In this document: positions 28,384 through 37,999 of the stretch, one piece after another
Layout of the letters: the number at the start of each line of letters is the position of its first letter
How positions within the stretch are numbered: the stretch's first letter is position 1
Source: Sphaerotilus uruguayifluvii
GTDB lineage: Bacteria > Pseudomonadota > Gammaproteobacteria > Burkholderiales > Burkholderiaceae_C
Reading direction: 5' to 3'
NCBI RefSeq assembly: GCF_013294065.1
Contig: NZ_JABSNM010000001.1
Span: 387,925 to 451,924 of the forward strand
DNA: 64,000 nt
Position numbers and translations under genes: made by a program
The notes under the pieces: generated by a model
The model's database searches: none
What the model saw: the letters and a program-made list of their open reading frames with translations, nothing else
Told to the model about the DNA's origin: nothing

Positions 28384-29292
28384 TCAGTAGCCGCGGCTGC
28401 GCTCGACCCGGTTCGGCACCGGGCGGCCCTCGCGCCAGGCGCGGATGCCCGCGGCGGCGATGCGCGCGGCACTGCGCGGATCGGTCTGCGCCGCCGCGTG
28501 CGGCAGCAGCGTGATCGCCGGATGGCGCCAGAAGCGGTGCGCCGGCGGCAGCGGCTCCTGGTGGAAGACATCCAGCACCGCATGCGCGATCTGCCCGGCG
28601 TCGAGCGCCGCGAGCAGGTCGGCCTCGACCAGATGCGCGCCGCGCGCCAGGTTGACCAGGCTGGCGCGTGCCGGCAGCCGTGCCAGGAAGGCCGCGTCGA
28701 TCAGGCCGCGGGTGTCGGCGGTCAGCGGCAGCAGGTTGATGACGATGCGGCAGTCGGCCAGCACCGGCGCGAGCGGCTCGCCCCGGCGCCAGCCGGCGGC
28801 GCGGTAGCCGCGCTGGCGCAGCGCGTGCATCACCGTGCCGCCCATCTGGCCCTGGCCGAGCACGGCGACCTTGATCTCGTCGGCGCGCAGCTGCGGCAGC
28901 GCCTGCCAGACGCCGGCGCGCTGCTGGCGGGCGTACAGATGGAAATGGCGGTGCAGCGTCAGCACCGCCCACAGCGCGGTCTCGGCCATCGCGGCGTTCA
29001 TCGCCGGATCGACCATGCGCGCCAGCGGCACCTCGGCCGGCAGCGTCGGGTCGGCCAGCAGCCGGTCGACGCCGGCCCACAGCGACTGGATCAGCCCGAG
29101 CCGCGGCAGCCCGGCCAGCAGCCCCGGCGGCGGATTGGCGACGATGGCCACATCGATGTCCTCGCGCAGCGCGGGCTGCGCGGCCAGGTCCTGCGGCAGC
29201 AGCAGCCGCTCGCCCGGCAGCGCCGCCTGCAGCGCGGGCAGCCAGGCGGCCCAGTCCGCGGCGTCGAAGTCGCAGGCCAGCAGGACGCTCAT
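28384..29292 (-). CDS. D-2-hydroxyacid dehydrogenase (GhrA-like glyoxylate/hydroxypyruvate reductase)
   Basis: The 302-residue protein has the NAD(P)-binding motif VLGQGQMG, the conserved NLARG segment with its arginine, and an HQEPLPPAHRFW region near the catalytic histidine at the end (LLPHAAAQTDP). The short N-terminal domain with SLWAGVDRLL resembles GhrA of E. coli. It would reduce glyoxylate or hydroxypyruvate. Its start overlaps the stop of pncC (ATGA), so it closes the thiL-pgpA-pncC operon. Confidence 0.88.
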   Translation of the reverse strand: MSVLLACDFDAADWAAWLPALQAALPGERLLLPQDLAAQPALREDIDVAIVANPPPGLLAGLPRLGLIQSLWAGVDRLLADPTLPAEVPLARMVDPAMNAAMAETALWAVLTLHRHFHLYARQQRAGVWQALPQLRADEIKVAVLGQGQMGGTVMHALRQRGYRAAGWRRGEPLAPVLADCRIVINLLPLTADTRGLIDAAFLARLPARASLVNLARGAHLVEADLLAALDAGQIAHAVLDVFHQEPLPPAHRFWRHPAITLLPHAAAQTDPRSAARIAAAGIRAWREGRPVPNRVERSRGY

Positions 29293-29783
29293 CGCAGCGC
29301 GTCCAGCAGCACGGTCAGCGCGTGGTCGCGGGTCTGGCGGCGCACGGCCGCACGGTCGCCGTCGAAGCGGCGCATCTCGGTCCAGCTGCGTCCGGGCAGC
29401 GTCCAGCCGAACCAGACCGTGCCGACCGGCTTGGCCGCGCTGCCGCCGCCGGGCCCGGCGATGCCGGTGACCGCCAGCGTGCACTGCACCGGCGCGTGGC
29501 GCGCCGCGCCCTCGGCCATCGCGCGCGCCACCGGCTCGCTGACCGCGCCGTGCGCCTCGATCAGCGCGGCCGGCACGCCCAGCAGCTCGGTCTTGGCGGC
29601 GTTGCTGTAGGTGACGAAGCCGCGCTCGAACCAGTCGCTCGAGCCGGCCAGATCGGTGCAGGCCGCGGCGATCAGGCCGCCGGTGCAGCTCTCGGCGCTG
29701 GCCAGGCGCCAGCCGCGGCTGTGCAGTGCGGCCGCCAGCGCGTCCAGGTCCGGGGGCAGGGCGGAGGAAGAGGAATCGGTCAT
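29289..29783 (-). CDS. pncC: Nicotinamide-nucleotide amidohydrolase (CinA C-terminal family)
   Basis: The 164-residue CinA-C domain has SAESCTGGLIAA, SDWFERGFVTYSNAAKTELLGV and VTGIAGPGGGSAAKPVGTVW. The enzyme deamidates NMN in the pyridine nucleotide cycle. It is a stand-alone domain without the N-terminal CinA part, as usual in Burkholderiales. In-frame ATGs at 29789 and 29792 would add two or three residues, and the latter overlaps the pgpA stop. The choice is uncertain. Confidence 0.92.
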   Translation of the reverse strand: MTDSSSSALPPDLDALAAALHSRGWRLASAESCTGGLIAAACTDLAGSSDWFERGFVTYSNAAKTELLGVPAALIEAHGAVSEPVARAMAEGAARHAPVQCTLAVTGIAGPGGGSAAKPVGTVWFGWTLPGRSWTEMRRFDGDRAAVRRQTRDHALTVLLDALR

Positions 29784-29788
29784 GTGCA

Positions 29789-30406
29789 TCATCCCGCGAG
29801 CTGGCCGTGCAGCAGCCGTGCGAAGGTGATCGCCGCGGCGATCACGAACAGCGTGCAGCCGGCGGCGATCAGGTCGTCGAACAGGATGCCGAAGCCGCCG
29901 CGCCAGCCGCCGCCCTTGAAGCGGCGGTCGGCCCAGCGCACCGGGCCGGGCTTGGCCGCATCGAAATAGCGGAACAGCACGAAGGCGATGAGCTGCATCA
30001 CCGGCGTGGCCGGCATCAGCACCCACAGCACCAGCCAGAAGGCCAGCACCTCGTCCCAGACGATGAAGCCGGGATCGTCCGAGCGCGCACGCCGCGCGGT
30101 GGCGGTGCAGGCCCACCAGCCCAGCGGCAGTCCGATCAGCAGCGTCCAGCCCCAGGCGGCGGTGTCGAGCCAGCGCGACAGCAGCGCGAACGCGCCCCAG
30201 GCCCACAGCGTGCCGGCGGTGCCGGGCGCGACCGGGCTCAGGCCGCTGCCGGCGCCCAGCGCGATGAAGTGCGCCGGATGCGACAGCAGGAAGCGCAGGT
30301 CGATGCGCGGTCGTGGCGGCGTCGCGGTCGCGGCGCTCCCGTCGCCGGCATCGGCCTCGGAGTCGGCGCCGACGTCCGTCGGCTCGGTGGGAAAGGCGGT
30401 GCTCAT
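29789..30406 (-). CDS. pgpA: Phosphatidylglycerophosphatase A
   Basis: The 205-residue membrane protein has the PgpA patterns FIALGAGSGLSPVAPGTAGT, FIVWDEVLAFW and GGFGILFDDLIAAGC. It dephosphorylates phosphatidylglycerophosphate in phospholipid synthesis. The first 35 residues are an acidic, Ala-rich extension. The start overlaps the thiL stop by 4 nt. Confidence 0.93.
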   Translation of the reverse strand: MSTAFPTEPTDVGADSEADAGDGSAATATPPRPRIDLRFLLSHPAHFIALGAGSGLSPVAPGTAGTLWAWGAFALLSRWLDTAAWGWTLLIGLPLGWWACTATARRARSDDPGFIVWDEVLAFWLVLWVLMPATPVMQLIAFVLFRYFDAAKPGPVRWADRRFKGGGWRGGFGILFDDLIAAGCTLFVIAAAITFARLLHGQLAG

Positions 30407-31401
30407 CGGCTCAGGAAATGGTCGAAGGAGGCCCAGGCGGTGGCCAGCGGGCGGCCGTCGGCACCGATGACCTCGACCGGCGAGCCGGCCGGGCCGATCG
30501 TGCCGATGCGCGTCACGCCGCAGCCGGCCTGCGCCGCCAGCGCGGGCAGGGCCTCGCGGTCGGCCGGGTCGGCGCTGAACAGCAGCTCGTAGTCGTCGCC
30601 GCCGGCGAGCAGGCATTCGAGCTGCAGCGCCTCGTGCTGGCGCAGGATCGCCGCGCTGCGCGGCAGCGCCGCCGCCTCGATGCGCGCGCCCAGGCCGCCG
30701 GAGCGGCGCAGCACATGGCCGAGGTCGCCCAGCAGGCCGTCGGAGACATCGATGGCGCTGCGCGCCACGCCGCGCAGCGCCAGCCCGAGCGCCACCCGCG
30801 GCTGCGGGCATTCCATCGCCAAGCGCAGCCGGTCCAGGTCGAGCCCCTCGGTGCGCACGCCCGGCGTGCCGCGGAAGACCTCGAGCATCAGCCGGGCCTC
30901 GCCGAGCCAGCCGGGTTCGTCCGGGTCCGCCGGGTGGCTGATCCACAGGTCGTCGCCGGCGCGCGCGCCGCTGCGCAGCAGCGCGTCGCCGGCCGGCACC
31001 TCGCCGAACACGGTGATGCACAGGTTCAGCGGCCCGGCGGTGGTGTCGCCGCCGACCAGCTCGATGTCGTGGCGGTCGGCCAGCGCGTGCAGCCCCGCGG
31101 CCAGGCCGGCCAGCCAGGCGTCGTCGACGCGCGGCAGCGCCAGCGCCAGCGTGCAGGCCAGCGGGCGCGCGCCGCAGGCCGCCAGGTCCGACAGGTTGAC
31201 CGCCAGCGCCTTGTGGCCGAGCCGCTCCGGCGCGACGGTGGACAGGAAGTGCCGCCCCTCCACCAGCATGTCGCTCGAGACGGCGAGCTGCATGCCGGGC
31301 GCCGGCGCGAGCAGCGCGCAGTCGTCGCCGACGCCCAGCGGGCTGCGCCGCACCGGGCGGGTGAAGTGACGGGCGATGAGGTCGAATTCTCCGAGGGCCA
31401 T
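30403..31401 (-). CDS. thiL: Thiamine-monophosphate kinase
   Basis: The 332-residue enzyme has LGVGDDCALL, VNLSDLAACGA, LVGGDTTAGPL and SAIDVSDGLLGDLGH, the nucleotide and substrate loops of the AIR-synthase-like ThiL fold. It makes thiamine diphosphate from the monophosphate. It is first in the minus-strand operon thiL-pgpA-pncC-hydroxyacid dehydrogenase. The ATG at 31401 begins MALGEFDLIARHF, the normal family start. Confidence 0.95.
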   Translation of the reverse strand: MALGEFDLIARHFTRPVRRSPLGVGDDCALLAPAPGMQLAVSSDMLVEGRHFLSTVAPERLGHKALAVNLSDLAACGARPLACTLALALPRVDDAWLAGLAAGLHALADRHDIELVGGDTTAGPLNLCITVFGEVPAGDALLRSGARAGDDLWISHPADPDEPGWLGEARLMLEVFRGTPGVRTEGLDLDRLRLAMECPQPRVALGLALRGVARSAIDVSDGLLGDLGHVLRRSGGLGARIEAAALPRSAAILRQHEALQLECLLAGGDDYELLFSADPADREALPALAAQAGCGVTRIGTIGPAGSPVEVIGADGRPLATAWASFDHFLSR

Positions 31402-31430
31402 GCCCGCATTCTCGCCGCTTGTCGGCCTGC

Positions 31431-32090
31431 TCAGCCCAGGCCGGCGCCGCGCAGCAGGTTGGCCAGCTCGACCGCCGACTTCACGTCCATCTTGTCGAAG
31501 ACGCGTGCGCGGTGGACCTCGACGGTGCGCACGCTGATGTCGAGCTCGTCGGCGATCTGCTTGTTGGCCCGGCCGGCGATGACCAGGCGCATGACCTCCT
31601 GCTCGCGCTCGGTCAGCTCGGCAAGGTGGCGGCGCAGACCGTCGCGCTCGTGGCGGCGCGCCAGCGCCTCGCCGCTGCGTGCTAGCGCCTCGACCACCCG
31701 GTCGACCAGCGCATTGTCCGAGAAGGGCTTCTCGACGAAGTCGAAGGCGCCGCGCTTGACCGCCATCACCGCGGTGGCCACGTCGGCATGCCCGGTCAGG
31801 AAGATCACCGGCATCAGCTCGAGCCAGCCGCCCTCGATCAGGCGCTCGAACAGCGCCATGCCGTTCATGCCCGGCATGCGCATGTCCAGCAGCAGGCAGG
31901 CGGGCGAGTCGGCGCGCACCTCGCCCTGCTCGGCCGCGGCCCAGAAGTCGTCGGCCGAGGCGTAGGCGCGCGGCAGCAGCCGGCGCGAGCGCAGCAGCCA
32001 CGACAGGGCATCGCGCACCACCTCCTCGTCGTCGACGACGAAGACGGTGCCGCTGGGGTGCTGGACTCGGGCGCTGTGGGTCATGGTCAT
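31431..32090 (-). CDS. FixJ/DctR-type response regulator
   Basis: The 219-residue protein has a receiver domain with phosphoacceptor D69 in LLLDMRMPGMNG, the switch residues FLTGHAD and VEKPF, and a LuxR-type HTH (LTEREQEVMRLVIAGRANKQIADEL). It overlaps the kinase stop by 4 nt. The kinase is DctS-like, so C4-dicarboxylate sensing is likely but inferred. No transporter is adjacent; a malic enzyme gene is divergent from the pair. Confidence 0.9.
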   Translation of the reverse strand: MTMTHSARVQHPSGTVFVVDDEEVVRDALSWLLRSRRLLPRAYASADDFWAAAEQGEVRADSPACLLLDMRMPGMNGMALFERLIEGGWLELMPVIFLTGHADVATAVMAVKRGAFDFVEKPFSDNALVDRVVEALARSGEALARRHERDGLRRHLAELTEREQEVMRLVIAGRANKQIADELDISVRTVEVHRARVFDKMDVKSAVELANLLRGAGLG

Positions 32091-34180
32091 GAGGGCGGCA
32101 GGGACGGCGAGGTCGGCGATGACGACGACGAGGACGGCAGGGGCGGCGTCGCGGGAGCCGCGGCGGGAAGGGTAAACCGGAACACCGTGCCGCGGCCATC
32201 GGGTCCGGCCTCGAAGTCGAGCGCGCCGCCGTGCTGCTCCACCACCGTGCGGCACATCGCCAGGCCGATGCCCATGCCCTCGGGCTTGGTGGTGAAGAAG
32301 GGCGTGAAGAGCTGGCGGGCGATCGGCTCGGGAATGCCGGGGCCGCGGTCGACGATGCGCAGCTCGACCCAGCGCTCGCTCTGGGCGCGCACTTCCAGGC
32401 GCAGCTCGCGATCGCCCGCGGCCACCGTCTCGTCCTCCATCGCCTGGATGCCGTTGCGCGCCAGGTTCAGCAGCACCTGCTCGACCATCGTGCGGTCGCA
32501 CGACACGCGCGGCGGCGGCTCGGGCACATCGACCGCGATGCGGGTGTGGCTGCGCCGAGCCGCCAGCCGCACCAGCGGCAGCACCGCCTCGAGCAGCTCG
32601 GACGCACGCACGTTCTCGCGCAGCCGCTCGCGCCGGCGCACGAACTGGTGCACGCTGCGGATGACGCGCCCGGCGCGCTCGGCCTGCTCGGCGATGCGCG
32701 CCACCGCCTGGCGGATCATCAGCTGCGTCTCGAGGTCGGCCGGCGGATCCTGCTCGCCGGCGGGCATCAGGTTCAGCGAGCCGGTGGCGTAGCTGGCGAT
32801 CGCCGCCAGCGGCTGGTTGAGCTCGTGGCTGAGCAGCGTGGCCATCTCGCCCATCGTCGCCAGACGGGCCGCGGCCTGCAGCTTGTCCTGCTGCTGGCGC
32901 GAGAGCTCCTCGATGCGGCGCTGCGCGCTCACGTCGAGCACCGTGCTCATCCAGCCGCTGCGCCGGCCGCGCGCGTCGACCAGCGGCGCCTCGAAGATCA
33001 GCACCGGGAAGCGCTCGCCGCCGCGGCGCATGAACAGCGTCTCGTGGCCCTCGCGCGGCGGCGTGTCGCCGGCCTGGCGCTCGGCCTGGCGGCGGGCGTA
33101 GAGCTCGACCATTTCCGGCGGCCAGTACGGCGGCACCGTCGTGCCGAGCAGCTCCTCGGCGCTGAAGCCCACCATGCGGCAGAAGGCCGGGTTGACATAG
33201 GTGATGCGACCGTCGGCCGAGCGCGCGCGCAGGCCGGTCACCAGCGAGTCCTCCATCGCCTTGCGGAAGGTCAGCGCCTCGGCCAGCGCCTGCTCGGCCG
33301 CCGCGCGCCGGCGCACGTCGTACACCAGCAGCACCACCACGCCGCCGAGCGCGGCCGACAGCATCACCACCAGCGCCGCGCTCAGGTTCGGGATCAGCGG
33401 CGGCACGCCGCTCAGGCTGTCCAGGCGCAGCAGCGCGGTGAAGCCGGAAATGTCCACCAGCCGGTCGGCGACGAAGACGCCGGCGCCGCGCCGCGCCCCG
33501 GTGCGCGCCAGCCGCGTGCCGTCGGACTCGACCAGCATGACCTCGTGGCGGCGCACGATCTCCGGCGCGACCGCCGCGTGCAGCAGGTCGGGCAGCGCCA
33601 CCGTCGCGACGAGGGTGCCGTCGGAGCGGCCCTCGCCGGGCTGCGGGATGCACAGGTCGACCACCTCGACGCCCAGGCCGCCGGCCGAGGGCAGGAAATA
33701 GCTGCGCGAGAAGGCCGGCGAGGAAAAGCGCCGCGCCGTGGTGCAGGCGATCTCGGCATCGACCGACATCGCGCTGCGCGGGATGGTGGCGAACTGCTGC
33801 GGATAGGTCGGCGAGCGCATCGCGTCGATCACCGCGAAATGCGCGTCGCGTCGCTCGATGCGGATGATCTCGGGCGTCGTGCGCAGCAGCGCCTCGACCT
33901 GCAGGTGCCAGCCCGGACCTTCGGCGGTCTGCCACATCAGGCGCTGCAGCGCCTGCATGTCGTCGCCCAGGCGCTGGCGCATGTCGGCCGCGGCGGTCTG
34001 CGCCGCCGCGTCGGTGGCCTCCTGGACCTGCGACTGCTCGTGCTGCCAGGTCATCCACAGCAGCACCGCCAGCACCGCCAGCACCAGCGCCACCAGCGCC
34101 ACCCACAGCGGCGTGCCGCGCCAGCGGCGCGACAGGCCGAAGAGCATCGAGTGCGGGTCGGGCGGCGGCATGTCGGACAT
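32087..34180 (-). CDS. DctS-like sensor histidine kinase
   Basis: The 697-residue kinase has an N-terminal helix (PLWVALVALVLAVLAVLLW), a periplasmic sensor domain, a second helix near residue 270 (AALVVMLSAALGGVVVLLVY), a PAS domain (GRITYVNPAFCRMVGFSAEELLG), the HisKA box with histidine near 452 (LLSHELNQPLAA) and a HATPase (LNLARNGIQAM, DRGPGIP, GMGIGLAMC). This architecture is that of DctS/DctB-type C4-dicarboxylate sensors. It probably phosphorylates the co-encoded FixJ-type regulator. Confidence 0.9.
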   Translation of the reverse strand: MSDMPPPDPHSMLFGLSRRWRGTPLWVALVALVLAVLAVLLWMTWQHEQSQVQEATDAAAQTAAADMRQRLGDDMQALQRLMWQTAEGPGWHLQVEALLRTTPEIIRIERRDAHFAVIDAMRSPTYPQQFATIPRSAMSVDAEIACTTARRFSSPAFSRSYFLPSAGGLGVEVVDLCIPQPGEGRSDGTLVATVALPDLLHAAVAPEIVRRHEVMLVESDGTRLARTGARRGAGVFVADRLVDISGFTALLRLDSLSGVPPLIPNLSAALVVMLSAALGGVVVLLVYDVRRRAAAEQALAEALTFRKAMEDSLVTGLRARSADGRITYVNPAFCRMVGFSAEELLGTTVPPYWPPEMVELYARRQAERQAGDTPPREGHETLFMRRGGERFPVLIFEAPLVDARGRRSGWMSTVLDVSAQRRIEELSRQQQDKLQAAARLATMGEMATLLSHELNQPLAAIASYATGSLNLMPAGEQDPPADLETQLMIRQAVARIAEQAERAGRVIRSVHQFVRRRERLRENVRASELLEAVLPLVRLAARRSHTRIAVDVPEPPPRVSCDRTMVEQVLLNLARNGIQAMEDETVAAGDRELRLEVRAQSERWVELRIVDRGPGIPEPIARQLFTPFFTTKPEGMGIGLAMCRTVVEQHGGALDFEAGPDGRGTVFRFTLPAAAPATPPLPSSSSSSPTSPSLPPS

Positions 34181-34473
34181 GATCGCAGTATTCCCGCGCC
34201 AGGCCGCGCCTCGCTACGCAGTTCCTCGGATGAGACGCGCGGCGCGCGTGGCGCATCATCGCCGGACCGGTCCGGAGCGCCGGCGTGCGCGGTCATGACG
34301 CATGGGTATGCGCTGCGTGCATGGCTTCATGCGGCGGCCGGTCTGACAGGACAGCGCACGCCGACGAGCCGCTTCCTACAATCGCCAGCCGCCCCGGACC
34401 GGAGCCTCCCAGGCGCCGGACCGTCCGCACTCCCGAACCGAGACGCCCGACTCTCTCCCTGCGGAACACGAAC
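34181..34473 (+). promoter_or_regulatory. Gap between sensor kinase and malic enzyme, with -10 candidate
   Basis: This 293-bp divergent region contains no convincing gene. TACAAT at 34377-34382 is a plausible -10 for the malic enzyme, about 90 bp before its start, but no -35 of good quality is present at standard spacing. Control by the adjacent two-component system is possible and not demonstrated. Confidence 0.35.
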
Positions 34474-36768
34474 ATGACAACCTCCGAACAGAAGCAAGCC
34501 GAACTGCGCCGCGCCGCGCTCGAGTACCACGAGTTTCCGACGCCCGGCAAGATCGCCATCGCCCCGACGAAGTCGCTGGTCAACCAGCGCGATCTCGCGC
34601 TGGCCTACTCGCCCGGCGTGGCCGCCGCCTGCGAGGAGATCGTCGACGACCCGGCCAACGCCTTCCGCTACACCAGCCGCGGCAACCTGGTGGCCGTGGT
34701 CACCAACGGCACCGCGGTGCTGGGCCTGGGCAACATCGGCCCGCTGGCATCCAAGCCGGTGATGGAAGGCAAGGGCGTCCTGTTCAAGAAGTTCGCCGGC
34801 ATCGACGTGTTCGACCTGGAGATCGCCGAGAACGACCTCGACAAGCTGGTCGACATCATCGCGGCGCTGGAGCCGACCTTCGGGGGCGTCAACCTGGAGG
34901 ACATCAAGGCCCCCGACTGCTTCTACGTCGAGCGCAAGCTGCGCGAGCGCATGAGGATTCCGGTCTTCCACGACGACCAGCATGGCACCGCGATCGTCGT
35001 CGGCGCGGCGCTGCTCAACGGCCTGAAGGTGGTCGGCAAGGACCTGAAGCAGGTCAAGCTGGTGTCCTCGGGTGCGGGCGCGGCGGCGCTGGCCTGCCTG
35101 AACCTGCTGGTGAAGCTGGGCCTGCCGCGCGAGAACATCTGGGTGACCGACCTGGCCGGCGTGGTCTACGAGGGCCGCACCGAGCTGATGGACCCGGACA
35201 AGGCCGAGTTCGCGCAAGCGACCGAGCTGCGCACGCTGCGCGAGGCCATCAACGGCGCCGACATCTTCCTGGGCCTGTCGGCCGGCGGCGTGCTCAAGGC
35301 CGACATGGTGGCCTCGATGGCGGCCAGGCCGCTGATCTTCGCGCTGGCGAACCCGAATCCGGAAATCATGCCGGAGCAGGTCCGCGAGGTGCGCGACGAC
35401 GCCATCATGGCCACCGGCCGCACCGACTATCCGAACCAGGTCAACAACGTCCTGTGCTTCCCCTACATCTTCCGCGGCGCGCTGGACTGCGGGGCGACCA
35501 CCATCACCGACGAGATGGAGATCGCCGCGGTGCACGCGATCGCCGAGCTGGCGCAGGCCGAGCAGAACGACGTCGTCGCGGCCGCCTATGGCGGCGCGAC
35601 GCTGAGCTTCGGCCCTGAATACCTGATCCCGAAGCCCTTCGACCCGCGCCTGATGATGCAGATCGCGCCGGCGGTGGCCCGCGCGGCGGCCGAGTGTGGC
35701 GTGGCCTCGCGTCCGATCGCCGACATGGACGCCTATGTCGAGAAGCTGCGCGCCTTCGTCTATGCCGCCGGCACCGTGATGAAGCCGATCTACGCGATCG
35801 CCAAGCGCGCCAAGGCCCGCCGCGTCGCCTACGCCGAGGGCGAGGACCGCCGCGTGCTGCGCGCGGTGCAGGTCGTCGTCGACGAGGGCCTGGCCTACCC
35901 GGTGCTGATCGGTCGGCGCAGCGTCATCCGCACCCGCATCGAGAAGCTCGGCCTGCGCCTGGAGGAGGGCCGCGACTACGAGATCGTCAACATCGACGAC
36001 GATCCGCGCTACCGCGACTTCTGGGAGACCTACCACGGCATGATGGACCGCCGCGGCGTCACCGAGCAGCTCGCGAAGATCGAGATGCGCCGGCGCATGA
36101 CGCTGGTCGGCTCGATGCTGCTGCACAAGGGCGAGGTCGACGGCATGATCTGCGGCACCTGGAGCTCGACCTCCTACCACCTGCAGTACATCGATCCGGT
36201 GATCGGCCGCCGTCCCGGCGTCAAGACCTACGCGTGCATGAACGGCCTGGTGCTGCCGGGCCGCCAGATCTTCCTGGTCGACACGCACGTCAACTACGAC
36301 CCGACCGCCGAGCAGCTCTGCGAGATCACGCTGCTGGCGGCCGAGGAGATGCGCCGCTTCGGCATCCAGCCCAAGGTCGCGCTGCTGTCGCACTCGAACT
36401 TCGGCTCGAGCAACCAGCCCTCGGCGGTGAAGATGCGCGAGACGCTGGCGCTGCTGCGCGAGCGCGCGCCCGACCTGCATGTCGACGGCGAGATGCACGG
36501 CGACACCGCGCTCGATCCGGCCTACCGCGCCGAGCTGATGCCGCGCAGCACGCTCTCCGGCGAGGCCAACCTGCTGGTGCTGCCCAACATCGACGCGGCC
36601 AACATCAGCTACAACCTGCTGAAGACGACCGCCGGCGGCGGCATCGCCATCGGCCCGGTGCTGCTCGGCGCGGCCAAGCCGGTGCATGTGCTGACGCCCT
36701 CGGCCACGGTGCGCCGCATCGTCAACATGACCGCGCTGACGGTCGCCGACGCCAACGCCTCGCGCTGA
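34474..36768 (+). CDS. maeB: NADP-dependent malic enzyme (MaeB type, malic + phosphotransacetylase-like domains)
   Basis: The 764-residue protein has the malic enzyme half ([49 protein letters not shown]) followed from about residue 430 by a phosphotransacetylase-like domain ([28 protein letters not shown]). MaeB decarboxylates malate to pyruvate with NADP, and the PTA-like part is usually regulatory. A GC-rich terminator follows. The DctS/DctR-like pair upstream makes dicarboxylate metabolism a plausible common theme. Confidence 0.95.
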   Translation: MTTSEQKQAELRRAALEYHEFPTPGKIAIAPTKSLVNQRDLALAYSPGVAAACEEIVDDPANAFRYTSRGNLVAVVTNGTAVLGLGNIGPLASKPVMEGKGVLFKKFAGIDVFDLEIAENDLDKLVDIIAALEPTFGGVNLEDIKAPDCFYVERKLRERMRIPVFHDDQHGTAIVVGAALLNGLKVVGKDLKQVKLVSSGAGAAALACLNLLVKLGLPRENIWVTDLAGVVYEGRTELMDPDKAEFAQATELRTLREAINGADIFLGLSAGGVLKADMVASMAARPLIFALANPNPEIMPEQVREVRDDAIMATGRTDYPNQVNNVLCFPYIFRGALDCGATTITDEMEIAAVHAIAELAQAEQNDVVAAAYGGATLSFGPEYLIPKPFDPRLMMQIAPAVARAAAECGVASRPIADMDAYVEKLRAFVYAAGTVMKPIYAIAKRAKARRVAYAEGEDRRVLRAVQVVVDEGLAYPVLIGRRSVIRTRIEKLGLRLEEGRDYEIVNIDDDPRYRDFWETYHGMMDRRGVTEQLAKIEMRRRMTLVGSMLLHKGEVDGMICGTWSSTSYHLQYIDPVIGRRPGVKTYACMNGLVLPGRQIFLVDTHVNYDPTAEQLCEITLLAAEEMRRFGIQPKVALLSHSNFGSSNQPSAVKMRETLALLRERAPDLHVDGEMHGDTALDPAYRAELMPRSTLSGEANLLVLPNIDAANISYNLLKTTAGGGIAIGPVLLGAAKPVHVLTPSATVRRIVNMTALTVADANASR

Positions 36769-36817
36769 GATCCGGTCGGTCCGGGCGCGCGGACTGATCG
36801 ATCCGGCAACACGTCAG

Positions 36818-36843
36818 GCCCCCTGCGCCCCCGCGCAGGGGGC
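36818..36843 (+). terminator. Terminator hairpin after maeB
   Basis: GCCCCCTGCGC and GCGCAGGGGGC form an 11-bp stem with a CCCC loop, followed by TTG. It ends 93 bp before the ribonuclease gene. Confidence 0.7.
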
Positions 36844-36936
36844 TTGCCCCTGTCGGCATGCTGAAAATTGAGGCAGAAAGCTTGAGATCGGGGCCCTGAT
36901 TCGCTACCATCGCCCCTCCACGATTCAGGAAAACCC

Positions 36937-37401
36937 GTGTCAGATCAGGCTCGACCTGCGGTTCCATGGCTTGGCCAGGGGCTCCGCGGGCGTTTTGTCG
37001 CTGCGGCGGTCCAGGCGATGGTCATCGCCGGCGCGGTGTCGGTCGGTGCGCTGGCGGTATCCCTGCCCGCCTCGGCCCGCGCTGCAGGACAGTCCGTCGA
37101 CGCCGTCGCAAATCCGGTCCGGCTGGACGACCTGCCCGACGAGGCGGTCACCGTTCACCGGCAGATCCAGGCGGGCGGGCCCTTCCTCCACCCCGAAAAG
37201 GATGGCGTCGTCTTCGCCAACCGGGAGAGGCTGCTGCCGCGGGAGACCCGAGGATACTACAGAGAATACACCGTCCCGACTCCGGGATCGCGCGACCGGG
37301 GCGCGCGGCGCATCGTGTGCGGCGGCAGGGAGCCGAAGACTCCGGACGTTTGTTACTACACGCAGGACCATTACGCGAGCTTCCGCCGCATCGCGCCATG
37401 A
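36937..37401 (+). CDS. Barnase/RNase Sa-family secreted ribonuclease
   Basis: The 154-residue protein has a long leader with hydrophobic core (about 21-45, ending ASARAAG), then a microbial guanyl-RNase domain: DGVVFANRERLLP, RGYYREYTVPTPG, RRIVCGG and DVCYYTQDHYASFRRI. By alignment to the barnase/RNase Sa fold, E110, R125 and H145 are the probable catalytic residues, and C128 and C139 could form a disulfide. The barstar gene begins inside its stop codon (ATGA), the usual safeguard for such nucleases. The start codon is GTG at 36937. Whether it acts as a nutrient enzyme or a weapon is open. Confidence 0.88.
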   Translation: MSDQARPAVPWLGQGLRGRFVAAAVQAMVIAGAVSVGALAVSLPASARAAGQSVDAVANPVRLDDLPDEAVTVHRQIQAGGPFLHPEKDGVVFANRERLLPRETRGYYREYTVPTPGSRDRGARRIVCGGREPKTPDVCYYTQDHYASFRRIAP

Positions 37402-37835
37402 GTTCCGCGAGGATCGAGAGCCCCAAGGGACCATCCACCATGCTTATGCAGACCGTGCGTCCGAACATCGTGCAGGCGATCCGCGCCTTCCGTGTGGACG
37501 ACCTCATGTCGGCGGCCCAGGATCTGGGTCACCACTTCCTCTACGCCAATCTTTCCGGCACGACGACCAAGCAGGAAGTGCTGGAGACGATCGCCAAGGC
37601 CTTCCTGTTCCCGGCGCACTTCGGCAAGAACCTGGACGCGCTGCATGACTGCATGACCGACCTGGTCAACAAGTCCGGCACGCAGCCGGGCTTCGTCGTC
37701 GTGCTCGAGCAGCTGCCCGACAGCGCGAAATTCGATCGCGAGGCGCGCGAGCAGCTGCTCGACGTCTTCCGCGATGCGGCCGACTTCTGGGCCGAGCGGA
37801 AGATTCCCTTCCGGTGCTTCTATTCTTTTCAGTAG
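37398..37835 (+). CDS. Barstar-family ribonuclease inhibitor
   Basis: The 145-residue protein contains the barstar pattern: ANLSGTTTKQEVLETIAKAF, PAHFGKNLDALHDCMTDL and GFVVVLEQLPDS, ending FRCFYSFQ. Barstars block the active site of barnase-type RNases in the cytoplasm. The ATG at 37398 overlaps the ribonuclease stop; a second in-frame ATG at 37440 follows AAGGGA and could be the true start (131 residues). The stop is TAG. Confidence 0.9.
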   Translation: MSSARIESPKGPSTMLMQTVRPNIVQAIRAFRVDDLMSAAQDLGHHFLYANLSGTTTKQEVLETIAKAFLFPAHFGKNLDALHDCMTDLVNKSGTQPGFVVVLEQLPDSAKFDREAREQLLDVFRDAADFWAERKIPFRCFYSFQ

Positions 37836-37999
37836 CCCGCTCCCAGGACAACGGGCAATGGGAGCGGGCGGAAGTCGCCCAGGAGCCGGTCAAGCCGCCT
37901 CCTAAGCCGAGCAAGAACGCCGCGCCGGCCTTCGCGCCGCACATGCCGGTGATGAGCAGCGCCTTCGACACGTCGGGGCTGCTGGCCGTGGCCGCATGA
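37814..37999 (+). CDS. Possible small Pro/Ala-rich protein after barstar
   Basis: This short frame overlaps the barstar end by 22 nt in another phase and encodes about 61 residues ending HMPVMSSAFDTSGLLAVAA. From about 37865 to its TGA the third codon positions are almost all G or C, as in real genes here, while the GTG-started first part is not. The start is therefore doubtful, and part of the frame covers the hairpin at 37836-37868. No family is recognised. Confidence 0.35.
   Translation: MLLFFSVARSQDNGQWERAEVAQEPVKPPPKPSKNAAPAFAPHMPVMSSAFDTSGLLAVAA
37836..37868 (+). terminator. Hairpin immediately after the barstar stop
   Basis: CCCGCTCCC and GGGAGCGGG form a perfect 9-bp stem around a 15-nt loop, starting on the base after the barstar TAG. 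There is no T-tract, so it may act as a weak terminator or as an mRNA stabiliser. Confidence 0.45.
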
